From Mesostigma viride (Eukaryota > Streptophyta > Mesostigmatophyceae > Mesostigmatales > Mesostigmataceae): 21,000 nt of DNA. Below, in pieces: positions 7,691 through 18,100 of this stretch. The notes beneath the pieces were generated by a model. It did not search any database. It was not told the origin of the DNA and saw nothing but the letters and a program-made list of their open reading frames with translations. The stretch is from the NCBI GenBank assembly GCA_009746045.1, contig RPFO01000065.1, positions 4,327,785 to 4,348,784 of the forward strand. Direction: 5' to 3'. Positions within the stretch are counted from its first letter, which is position 1. The number at the start of each line of letters is the position of its first letter. The position numbers and the translations under genes were made by a program.

Positions 7691-9177
7691 CAACATCATG
7701 AAGGACCTACCCCCCACCTGGATGCATGGCCTGATTGTTACTGGAATACATGGCTTCCCCAACTCACCTGGATGAAAAGCATGCCATTACCTCCAGGAAG
7801 GCCCCCCCCCCCTAAGCTAGATACCTGCATAAAGGGCCGACCTCCCACCTGGATGAAGAGAATCCCCATTATCCAAATACCTAGAAAAACCGAAACCCTT
7901 AATACCTGGATGAAAGGCCTCCCTTTCACCACAAGTCGGTGGCCTGCCCCCTCACCTGGATGAAGGGCCTCCCCTTGGACATGGCGATGAGGTGCAGGAT
8001 GACCTCGGTGTCGGATGACGTGTTGAAGATGCTCCCGTTGTCCTCGAGCATCTCGCGCAGCGGCTTGTAATTGACGATGTTGCCGTTGTGGGCCACCGCC
8101 GCCTGGCCAAAGCGGTAGCTCGCCAGGAACGGCTGCCAAGGGGGCACGGTGGGAGCGAGGCGATGTGCAACGGTGGTTGCAGCGGGGCACAGTGCATGGG
8201 GTGGGCCCGCAACAACAGGCAGCCAGAAATAACGAGGTGAGCAGGCAGCCAGACATAGAAATGTGAGGAGGCGGTCAAAGATGAAGGGATGGGCCATACG
8301 GCATGGGCAGGAAAGGGGTCATGTCTTTACCAACATGAACTTCAACACAATTTAATGACAAACTTAAAACCCAGCCTAACGCCTTGTACCTCCCCGCCTG
8401 CCTTCTCACCCTTCTATAGCGACCCCCCTTTCCCCACAATCCTGCTACCTGGGCGACCCCCACATCAGAAATCCACACTATTGCTGCCTCATTGGCAACA
8501 TGCGTACTCCTGGTGGAAGACAATAGCAAAGAGGAGCCGATGAAATACCTATATTACAAGCAGAAATGTTTGCGTACCTGCACGTTCTTTAATGACGAGC
8601 TTCCCGCTGTGCTATACCGGTTGTGACCGATGGCAGCAGTGCCGACGACTTTTTCCATGGCTTTGGCGTTGAAGACGTCGCTAACCAAACCGAGGCCGCC
8701 GACGTAGTTCATCTTGCCGCCCTCATTTCGGCACACAATTCCTGCACCTTCCTGGCCGCGATGCTGCAACGCATGCAGGCTCAAATAGCAGAGCCGTGCC
8801 GCCTCAGGGTCACCAAACACGCCCACCACACCACATTCTTCATGCCACATCTCGTCGTCGTCATCGTCGCTAATAAAGGGCTCCGCACTAAGATCTTCTC
8901 CCCGAGAGAGTCTGGCATAATTGCTCGCAAGAGGGTTAGGCGTGTGCATCTTCATTTCGGTTTCTTCCGCAGAGCAGACAATGCCGCCCGCGCGGAGCGG
9001 CGAGCCAGAGGTGCCTAGACGAAGTCCTTTGCATTTACTCGATCGAACTGCAAGCCGATTTGCTTGCGGTCCACAAAGCCACCCACGACGCCTTTCGTCG
9101 GCAATTGCCGGACTGGAAGCCCGCGCGGCGCAGCCCACACGTGCCGCCTCTAGCAATACTCTGACGGCCGGCGCCAT
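1457..9177 (-). CDS. purF: Amidophosphoribosyltransferase (glutamine PRPP amidotransferase), plastid-type, nine exons
   Basis: This enzyme (EC 2.4.2.14) makes 5-phosphoribosylamine from PRPP and glutamine, the committed step of purine synthesis; in plants it is in plastids. Joining 9177-8578, 8132-7956, 7034-6865, 6285-6092, 5433-5249, 4472-4389, 3583-3483, 2340-2232 and 1594-1457 gives 585 codons plus TAG with every phase consistent. Residues 1 to about 110 are an Arg/Ala-rich presequence plus propeptide. Cys115 (ECGVVGVFG) is the expected N-terminal nucleophile after processing, as in the B. subtilis-type enzyme. [13 protein letters not shown] and SSDTE complete the glutamine domain. The PRPP loop is [13 protein letters not shown] (455-467). 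Cys350, Cys496, Cys547 and Cys550 match the four 4Fe-4S ligands of the B. subtilis family. Length is close to plant homologues (about 560 residues). The start is the ATG at 9177; a GTG 18 bases upstream is less likely in a eukaryote. The gene is divergent from the coiled-coil gene. Confidence 0.97.
2138..2231. repeat. 28-bp tandem repeat abutting the exon 8 donor (purF intron 8)
   Basis: About 3.5 diverged units begin on the plus strand at 2138, 2166, 2194 and 2221, each opening with CCCTG(A/G)C. On the sense strand the first unit begins exactly at the GTGTGTCAGGG donor. Later copies read GCGCCAGGG, ATGTCAGGGG and ACGTCAGGGG, so the donor GT is not preserved. Confidence 0.8.
2232..2340 (-). 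CDS. purF: purF exon 8 (residues 504-540)
   Basis: The exon follows GCGCAG and encodes [28 protein letters not shown] and HSMLG, matching the conserved C-terminal helical part of PurF. It ends CTGGGG|GTGTGT in phase 0. The G run leaves alternative placements of the junction, but only this one keeps frame with exon 9. Confidence 0.93.
2341..3482 (-). other. purF intron 7 (1142 bases)
   Basis: This is the longest purF intron. Apart from donor-like repeats near its start (3101-3482) it holds mixed, GC-rich sequence with short runs (G8 near 2970). Several open frames run through it on both strands, but none shows protein-like composition or exon partners, so I call no gene inside it. Confidence 0.8.
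3101..3490. repeat. Five degenerate copies of the exon 7 donor region
   Basis: The plus-strand pattern GCCAACGCGGGTGCCTGGG(T/C)GTG recurs at 3469-3490 (the true exon 7 end), 3426-3451, 3383-3410, 3337-3365 and, farther away, 3101-3130. On the sense strand each reads (A/C)CGCCCAG or CACCCAG followed by GT or GC. The copy ending at 3355 reads CAG|GTGAGA, closer to donor consensus than the real CAG|GTAAAC. Confidence 0.78.
3483..3583 (-). CDS. purF: purF exon 7 (residues 471-504)
   Basis: The exon follows CGTGGCAG and encodes [20 protein letters not shown] and [10 protein letters not shown], with Cys496 at the second Fe-S ligand position. It ends CCCAG|GTAAAC in phase 2. Read-through meets TAA at once, so splicing is required. 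Degenerate copies of its donor end lie in the following intron. Confidence 0.95.
3590..3730. repeat. 29-bp tandem repeat, five units, beside the exon 7 acceptor
   Basis: Units start at 3590, 3619, 3648, 3674 and 3703; one is three bases short. Each opens CGCGCGAGGGG(C)AATGCGG or a close variant. The first unit covers the sequence just upstream of the exon 7 3' splice site, so on the sense strand the CCCCT(T/C)GCGCG motif before the acceptor is repeated. Confidence 0.85.
3821..3898. repeat. 39-bp direct repeat, two copies
   Basis: GAAGCAAAC(A/G)T starts at 3821 and 3860. Both copies share GCACAGGT near their ends, with mismatches between, consistent with one old tandem duplication inside intron 6. 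Confidence 0.72.
4389..4472 (-). CDS. purF: purF exon 6 (residues 443-470), PRPP-binding loop
   Basis: This 84-base exon is short but diagnostic. After ATGCCAG it encodes [12 protein letters not shown] and [16 protein letters not shown], the type I phosphoribosyltransferase PRPP loop with the DDS acidic pair at 459-460. It ends AAG|GTGAGG in phase 0. Confidence 0.96.
4549..4640. repeat. Degenerate AGGCAAGC/AGGCATGC repeat
   Basis: Words such as GCAGGCAAGC, CAGGCATGC, AGCACGCAGG and AGCATACAGG recur with irregular spacing of about 8-16 bases across this stretch. It looks like an old simple-sequence array. Confidence 0.65.
4929..5038. repeat. 29-bp tandem repeat, 3.8 copies, with palindromic core
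   Basis: Units start at 4929, 4958, 4987 and 5016 with exact 29-base spacing, each opening CATCACATG(C/G)GGCTACTAT. Copies 1-2 and 3-4 differ as pairs (GCGG versus GGGG). The core TACTATAATAGTA is a perfect inverted repeat around its central base, giving small hairpin potential. Confidence 0.92.
5249..5433 (-). CDS. purF: purF exon 5 (residues 381-442)
   Basis: The exon follows CCCCGCAG and encodes [43 protein letters not shown] and IRDFGVKLK. These are hallmark phosphoribosyltransferase-domain segments of PurF, including the RSHYVGRTF strand. It ends AAG|GTGTGT in phase 0. Confidence 0.95.
5434..6091 (-). other. purF intron 4 (658 bases)
   Basis: The acceptor-proximal part (5434-5560) is C-rich on the sense strand. 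The donor-proximal part carries a 36-bp duplication of the donor flank. No coding signal is seen. Confidence 0.8.
5931..6098. repeat. 36-bp repeat copying the exon 4 donor flank
   Basis: GACCAGCAAG(C/T)(G/A)AGCGGCCA starts at 6031 and 6067, and the second copy runs into the true donor at 6092/6091. A third, more diverged copy (CCAGTGAGTGCATGGCCACG) lies at 5931-5963. The 6031 copy has lost the donor GT. Confidence 0.72.
6092..6285 (-). CDS. purF: purF exon 4 (residues 316-381)
   Basis: It starts directly after a 19-C run plus AG and encodes [19 protein letters not shown], then [14 protein letters not shown] with Cys350, the first predicted Fe-S ligand. It ends CTGCTGG|GTGAGT in phase 1. The next exon supplies CC to make Ala381. 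Confidence 0.95.
6286..6864 (-). other. purF intron 3 (579 bases)
   Basis: The donor half (6590-6864) contains degenerate donor-flank copies. The acceptor half (6286-6540) is strongly C-rich on the sense strand and ends in a 19-C run. Confidence 0.82.
6288..6306. repeat. G19 homopolymer forming the exon 4 polypyrimidine tract
   Basis: Nineteen consecutive G on the plus strand read C19 on the sense strand, followed directly by AG and exon 4. The exact length in the genome is uncertain because homopolymers are error-prone in sequencing. Confidence 0.9.
6597..6870. repeat. Degenerate copies of the exon 3 donor region
   Basis: The true donor region reads CTGCCCGCCGTACCC on the plus strand at about 6852-6866. 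Related words are CTGGCCGTACCCC (6597), CTGGCCGTAACCC (6625), CTGCCTGCCGTGTCC (6732) and GTGCCTGCCATGCCC (6806). Similarity is moderate and spacing irregular, so this is less secure than the introns 2 and 7 cases. Confidence 0.55.
6865..7034 (-). CDS. purF: purF exon 3 (residues 260-315, plus two bases of 316)
   Basis: The exon follows CTTGCAG and encodes [31 protein letters not shown] and [11 protein letters not shown], the linker from the glutaminase to the PRPP domain. It ends ATCGG|GTACGG in phase 2, completed by the first C of exon 4 to give Gly316. Confidence 0.95.
7041..7470. repeat. Long G-rich (sense C-rich) low-complexity tract
   Basis: Roughly 430 bases of AGGGG/GGGGA words on the plus strand, including G7-G9 runs, become a C/T-rich tract on the purF sense strand just before the exon 3 acceptor. 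Many G-runs of three or more make the plus strand a candidate for G-quadruplexes. Confidence 0.8.
7660..7686. repeat. C27 homopolymer
   Basis: Twenty-seven consecutive C on the plus strand lie within purF intron 2, so the pre-mRNA would carry a G27 run. The length may be unreliable. Confidence 0.9.
7716..7960. repeat. purF: Six copies of the exon 2 end plus donor (CAG|GT)
   Basis: On the plus strand ACCTGGATGAA-like words begin at 7716, 7766, 7823, 7847, 7904 and 7954 (the true donor). Read on the sense strand, several still encode (R)PFIQV, GILFIQV, RPFMQV and MLFIQV. Every copy keeps CAG|GT (GTGAGT, GTATTA, GTGGGA, GTATCT, GTGGGG). Successive spacing is 50, 57, 24, 57 and 50 bases. Confidence 0.88.
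7956..8132 (-). CDS. purF: purF exon 2 (residues 201-259)
   Basis: The exon follows a GGCAG acceptor and encodes [20 protein letters not shown] and [10 protein letters not shown], the second half of the glutamine-binding site (oxyanion Asn216-Gly217, Asp241). It ends RPFIQ at CAG|GTGAGG in phase 0. Retaining the intron adds nine residues and then hits TGA at 7928-7926. The last ~20 bases of this exon plus its donor are repeated five times in the following intron. Confidence 0.95.
8133..8577 (-). other. purF intron 1 (445 bases)
   Basis: The intron runs GTACGC...GGCAG. It is mostly unique sequence, with one 26-bp duplication. It lacks the long homopolymers of the later introns. Confidence 0.85.
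8216..8267. repeat. 26-bp tandem duplication in purF intron 1
   Basis: CAGGCAGCCAGA(A/C)ATA starts at 8216 and 8242 and both copies end in GTGAG. It is a simple two-copy duplication. Confidence 0.8.
8578..9177 (-). CDS. purF: purF exon 1 (residues 1-200)
   Basis: Exon 1 holds the presequence, the propeptide with an Asp run (residues 104-108), catalytic Cys115 and the core through [21 protein letters not shown] and LKNVQ. It ends at CAG|GTACGC in phase 0. Codon choice is less GC-biased than in exons 2-9, with many T- or A-ending codons such as TTT, ATT, AAT and TAT. Confidence 0.93.
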
Positions 9178-10884
9178 TAGGCCGCAGGAAGGCACCCCTA
9201 ACTTTGGATTATAATGCTTTTTTGTCGCGATAAAGCCGTCACAGATCTGCCAGTTCGCCGCAAAAAATCGGTTCTTCCGCTTTCAGCAATGGCGAGCGCT
9301 ATGCACCAGGGAAAAGCGCTTGGTAGCACCAGCGGTTAGTGGCTGCCCACGTGTGCAAAGGCTGCGTGACATGTGATGGCAGGGTAGGGGCAAAGGCCCC
9401 GCCACAGCCTGGATTTGCGCAAGTTTTTGTGTTATGAAGAGGCACTACGCAGTACTGTACAGCTGTCGCGTCAGCATGGGCACCAAAGATCAGCTGCCAA
9501 GGCCTTGAGTGCCATGCCACTGATGCCAGCCTGAGAGCATCTGGCGGCTGAGTCTCCGTAGTGACCGTACGTGTGCATCCACCCTGTTGTTGTTGTTGTT
9601 GATATTCCAAGATTCCGGTGGTTGCTTCATTCGTGTTTAGTTGAGTGCAGTTTATTCCCGCGCCGGTTGTCGGAATGCCTACATTGTATGGGGCAAGCCT
9701 GAAGCTCAGGCGGAACGGTCTTCTATCAAAGGCAAATTACTTGGTTGAATTTGCTTGTCGTAGCTCTCTCCGGCCCGTCGAGGTACGGCTCGCTTGAACA
9801 ACTGGCTGCCATTGCCAACTCGGTAATTGAACTGGCGCGCTGTGCGTTGACCGTTGTTAGAATATTTGGACTTCTTGCGTGGCAAGTTCGTGAGTGTCCG
9901 TGTCGCAAAATGCAGCACGTTTTTCATTCAATTTGCCGGCAAACGCCATCATTTTATGTGGGCGAAGTTTCCGCCTAGTAATCTGATTGCTGCGAGATCA
10001 CGGCTCGGTTTTCATTCCCACTTCTCGGCAGCGTATGGGAGATTAACTTTACCGTAGTCCATACGTAAGCACCACCGTTTTGCATGGGAGACTTGTCAAT
10101 GTGATAACCTCGGCGATTCCGGTGAACTGGCCACGCACGTTCCGTGCCCGAGTTAACCTATTAACATCACCGAAACACATGCACCCAAGTGAATACTCGA
10201 AAATCTAGTGCTATCGGTCGTCAGGGCTGCACCTAATCACAAGGATTCTGTTTTCATAATTTTAGCCGTCTGCCATCATGTTGTGACAATACCGTGGCAA
10301 TACCATTTCGGATTGCGGACCAGCGAACTTGAAGGTAGGCTATAACGGTTGTCCTCGCTGCCAATAATTATTACCATCCAAACGCCTGTTGATAGCAGTA
10401 TGACGCATGTATTGTTGTCACCAGGATGTTCTGATAGTAGTATTCCTTTTGTGTTACTACCTTTCCCTTGTGTGTCTGCTTCCAGTCGTGAATGGCGACG
10501 GGCATGCCTTTACGTGGGACTGACCAAAAGACTAAGTCGTTTTTCCTGACGCTAACGCTCGCCCTTTTTTAGCAGGGTGGACTGGTGCTTCCCCGTACCC
10601 ATGCATTTGTTTTTCTACCTGGGATTGTTCTATACGCCTTGCTGGGAAGACCCCAGCCCCTCCCCCCCCCTCCCCCCCCGGCTGTATTGGCCCACTCCCA
10701 AACTCGACGCTGACCACCCACCTCCACCGTCGCTTCTCATGTCATCTTGCAGAATGATGGTCGCGGTAGTGACATCAGGATTCTTGTGCAGGAATGAGCC
10801 AGTAGACAAGTCCACGAGCTTTTCTGCTAGTGCACGATATGACCCCCCTGGCGAGGACGCCTAGCTGCTGGCGCCCGGGAGACG
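9178..10884. promoter_or_regulatory. Divergent intergenic region between purF and the coiled-coil gene
   Basis: The two start codons (9177 minus, 10885 plus) point away from each other across 1707 bases, so both promoters and 5' UTRs must lie here. The stretch has ordinary composition except for a TTG run at 9585-9602 and C-runs near 10660-10680. Possible 3' splice sites (TTCCAG near 10480, TCTTGCAG near 10750) could belong to 5' UTR introns of the plus-strand gene. I see no convincing coding exon, TATA box or other defined element. Confidence 0.55.
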
Positions 10885-14791
<3,907 letters not shown>

Positions 14792-14803
14792 GTGAGGGGT
14801 TGG

Positions 14804-15171
14804 TATGTCGTGTGTCGTATGTCGTATGTCGTATGTCGTATGTCGTATGTCGTATGTCGTATGTCGTATGTCGTATGTCGTATGTCGTATGTCGTATGTC
14901 GTATGTCGTATGTCGTATGTCGTATGTCGTATGTCGTATGTCGTATGTCGTATGTCGTATGTCGTATGTCGTATGTCGTATGTCGTATGTCGTATGTCGT
15001 ATGTCGTATGTCGTATGTCGTATGTCGTATGTCGTATGTCGTATGTCGTATGTCGTATGTCGTATGTCGTATGTCGTATGTCGTATGTCGTATGTCGTAT
15101 GTCGTATGTCGTATGTCGTATGTCGTATGTCGTATGTCGTATGTCGTAATAATGTCGTATGTCGTATGTCG
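14804..15171. repeat. TATGTCG heptamer array (about 50 units)
   Basis: The array begins 12 bases after the exon 4 donor. Unit 2 (14811-14817) is TGTGTCG. Then 47 perfect TATGTCG units run 14818-15146, one 11-base unit TAATAATGTCG sits at 15147-15157, and two more TATGTCG follow. The open frame over this block is an artefact that ends at TAA in the 11-base unit. Confidence 0.96.
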
Positions 15172-18100
15172 TGTGTCGTGTGTCGTGTGTCGTGTGTCGT
15201 GTGTCGTGTGTCGTGTGTCGTGTGTCGTGTGTCGTGTGTCGTGTGTCGTGTGTCGTGTGTCGTGTGTCGTGTGTCGTGTGTCGTGTGTCGTGTGTCGTGT
15301 GTCGTGTGTCGTGTGTCGTGTGTCGTGTGTCGTGTGTCGTGTGTCGTGTGTCGTGTGTCGTGTGTCGTGTGTCGTGTGTCGTGTGTCGTGTGTCGTGTGT
15401 CGTGTGTCGTGTGTCGTGTGTCGTGTGTCGTGTGTCGTGTGTCGTGTGTCGTGTGTCGTGTGTCGTGTGTCGTGTGTCGTGTGTCGTGTGTCGTGTGTCG
15501 TGTGTCGTGTGTCGTGTGTCGTGTGTCGTGTGTCGTGTGTCGTGTGTCGTGTGTCGTGTGTCGTGTGTCGTGTGTCGTGTGTCGTGTGTCGTGTGTCGTG
15601 TGTCGTGTGTCGTGTGTCGTGTGTCGTGTGTCGTGTGTCGTGTGTCGTGTGTCGTGTGTCGTGTGTCGTGTGTCGTGTGTCGTGTGTCGTGTGTCGTGTG
15701 TCGTGTGTCGTGTGTCGTGTGTCGTGTGTCGTGTGTCGTGTGTCGTGTGTCGTGTGTCGTGTGTCGTGTGTCGTGTGTCGTGTGTCGTGTGTCGTGTGTC
15801 GTGTGTCGTGTGTCGTGTGTCGTGTGTCGTGTGTCGTGTGTCGTGTGTCGTGTGTCGTGTGTCGTGTGTCGTGTGTCGTGTGTCGTGTGTCGTGTGTCGT
15901 GTGTCGTGTGTCGTGTGTCGTGTGTCGTGTGTCGTGTGTCGTGTGTCGTGTGTCGTGTGTCGTGTGTCGTGTGTCGTGTGTCGTGTGTCGTGTGTCGTGT
16001 GTCGTGTGTCGTGTGTCGTGTGTCGTGTGTCGTGTGTCGTGTGTCGTGTGTCGTGTGTCGTGTGTCGTGTGTCGTGTGTCGTGTGTCGTGTGTCGTGTGT
16101 CGTGTGTCGTGTGTCGTGTGTCGTGTGTCGTGTGTCGTGTGTCGTGTGTCGTGTGTCGTGTGTCGTGTGTCGTGTGTCGTGTGTCGTGTGTCGTGTGTCG
16201 TGTGTCGTGTGTCGTGTGTCGTGTGTCGTGTGTCGTGTGTCGTGTGTCGTGTGTCGTGTGTCGTGTGTCGTGTGTCGTGTGTCGTGTGTCGTGTGTCGTG
16301 TGTCGTGTGTCGTGTGTCGTGTGTCGTGTGTCGTGTGTCGTGTGTCGTGTGTCGTGTGTCGTGTGTCGTGTGTCGTGTGTCGTGTGTCGTGTGTCGTGTG
16401 TCGTGTGTCGTGTGTCGTGTGTCGTGTGTCGTGTGTCGTGTGTCGTGTGTCGTGTGTCGTGTGTCGTGTGTCGTGTGTCGTGTGTCGTGTGTCGTGTGTC
16501 GTGTGTCGTGTGTCGTGTGTCGTGTGTCGTGTGTCGTGTGTCGTGTGTCGTGTGTCGTGTGTCGTGTGTCGTGTGTCGTGTGTCGTGTGTCGTGTGTCGT
16601 GTGTCGTGTGTCGTGTGTCGTGTGTCGTGTGTCGTGTGTCGTGTGTCGTGTGTCGTGTGTCGTGTGTCGTGTGTCGTGTGTCGTGTGTCGTGTGTCGTGT
16701 GTCGTGTGTCGTGTGTCGTGTGTCGTGTGTCGTGTGTCGTGTGTCGTGTGTCGTGTGTCGTGTGTCGTGTGTCGTGTGTCGTGTGTCGTGTGTCGTGTGT
16801 CGTGTGTCGTGTGTCGTGTGTCGTGTGTCGTGTGTCGTGTGTCGTGTGTCGTGTGTCGTGTGTCGTGTGTCGTGTGTCGTGTGTCGTGTGTCGTGTGTCG
16901 TGTGTCGTGTGTCGTGTGTCGTGTGTCGTGTGTCGTGTGTCGTGTGTCGTGTGTCGTGTGTCGTGTGTCGTGTGTCGTGTGTCGTGTGTCGTGTGTCGTG
17001 TGTCGTGTGTCGTGTGTCGTGTGTCGTGTGTCGTGTGTCGTGTGTCGTGTGTCGTGTGTCGTGTGTCGTGTGTCGTGTGTCGTGTGTCGTGTGTCGTGTG
17101 TCGTGTGTCGTGTGTCGTGTGTCGTGTGTCGTGTGTCGTGTGTCGTGTGTCGTGTGTCGTGTGTCGTGTGTCGTGTGTCGTGTGTCGTGTGTCGTGTGTC
17201 GTGTGTCGTGTGTCGTGTGTCGTGTGTCGTGTGTCGTGTGTCGTGTGTCGTGTGTCGTGTGTCGTGTGTCGTGTGTCGTGTGTCGTGTGTCGTGTGTCGT
17301 GTGTCGTGTGTCGTGTGTCGTGTGTCGTGTGTCGTGTGTCGTGTGTCGTGTGTCGTGTGTCGTGTGTCGTGTGTCGTGTGTCGTGTGTCGTGTGTCGTGT
17401 GTCGTGTGTCGTGTGTCGTGTGTCGTGTGTCGTGTGTCGTGTGTCGTGTGTCGTGTGTCGTGTGTCGTGTGTCGTGTGTCGTGTGTCGTGTGTCGTGTGT
17501 CGTGTGTCGTGTGTCGTGTGTCGTGTGTCGTGTGTCGTGTGTCGTGTGTCGTGTGTCGTGTGTCGTGTGTCGTGTGTCGTGTGTCGTGTGTCGTGTGTCG
17601 TGTGTCGTGTGTCGTGTGTCGTGTGTCGTGTGTCGTGTGTCGTGTGTCGTGTGTCGTGTGTCGTGTGTCGTGTGTCGTGTGTCGTGTGTCGTGTGTCGTG
17701 TGTCGTGTGTCGTGTGTCGTGTGTCGTGTGTCGTGTGTCGTGTGTCGTGTGTCGTGTGTCGTGTGTCGTGTGTCGTGTGTCGTGTGTCGTGTGTCGTGTG
17801 TCGTGTGTCGTGTGTCGTGTGTCGTGTGTCGTGTGTCGTGTGTCGTGTGTCGTGTGTCGTGTGTCGTGTGTCGTGTGTCGTGTGTCGTGTGTCGTGTGTC
17901 GTGTGTCGTGTGTCGTGTGTCGTGTGTCGTGTGTCGTGTGTCGTGTGTCGTGTGTCGTGTGTCGTGTGTCGTGTGTCGTGTGTCGTGTGTCGTGTGTCGT
18001 GTGTCGTGTGTCGTGTGTCGTGTGTCGTGTGTCGTGTGTCGTGTGTCGTGTGTCGTGTGTCGTGTGTCGTGTGTCGTGTGTCGTGTGTCGTGTGTCGTGT

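Larger units (their letters stand above)
7035..7955 (-). other. purF intron 2 (921 bases)
   Basis: Three zones are visible: donor copies (7716-7955), a C27 plus-strand run (7660-7686), and a long C-rich sense-strand tract (7041-7470) leading to the acceptor. The plus-strand GGGG-rich words throughout the last zone produce spurious open frames on both strands. Confidence 0.82.

Noticed and set aside
9205-9215. TATA-like ATTATAAT on the purF strand
   Set aside because: It is only about 30-40 bases from the ATG, which would leave almost no 5' UTR. One AT-rich word is not enough to call a promoter.
9299-9610. 103-codon minus-strand frame in the intergenic region
   Set aside because: No recognisable motif, no splice partners, and ordinary composition. 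It could be purF 5' leader or chance.
10577-10864. 95-codon plus-strand frame just upstream of the coiled-coil gene
   Set aside because: Its start covers C-rich low-complexity DNA, it ends before the downstream ATG, and no splice join to exon 1 is evident.
14805-15149. Open frame encoding a Met-Ser-Tyr-Val-Val-Cys-Arg repeat
   Set aside because: It is a direct reading of the TATGTCG array. Any seven-base stop-free unit gives such a frame, and it lies after a splice donor.
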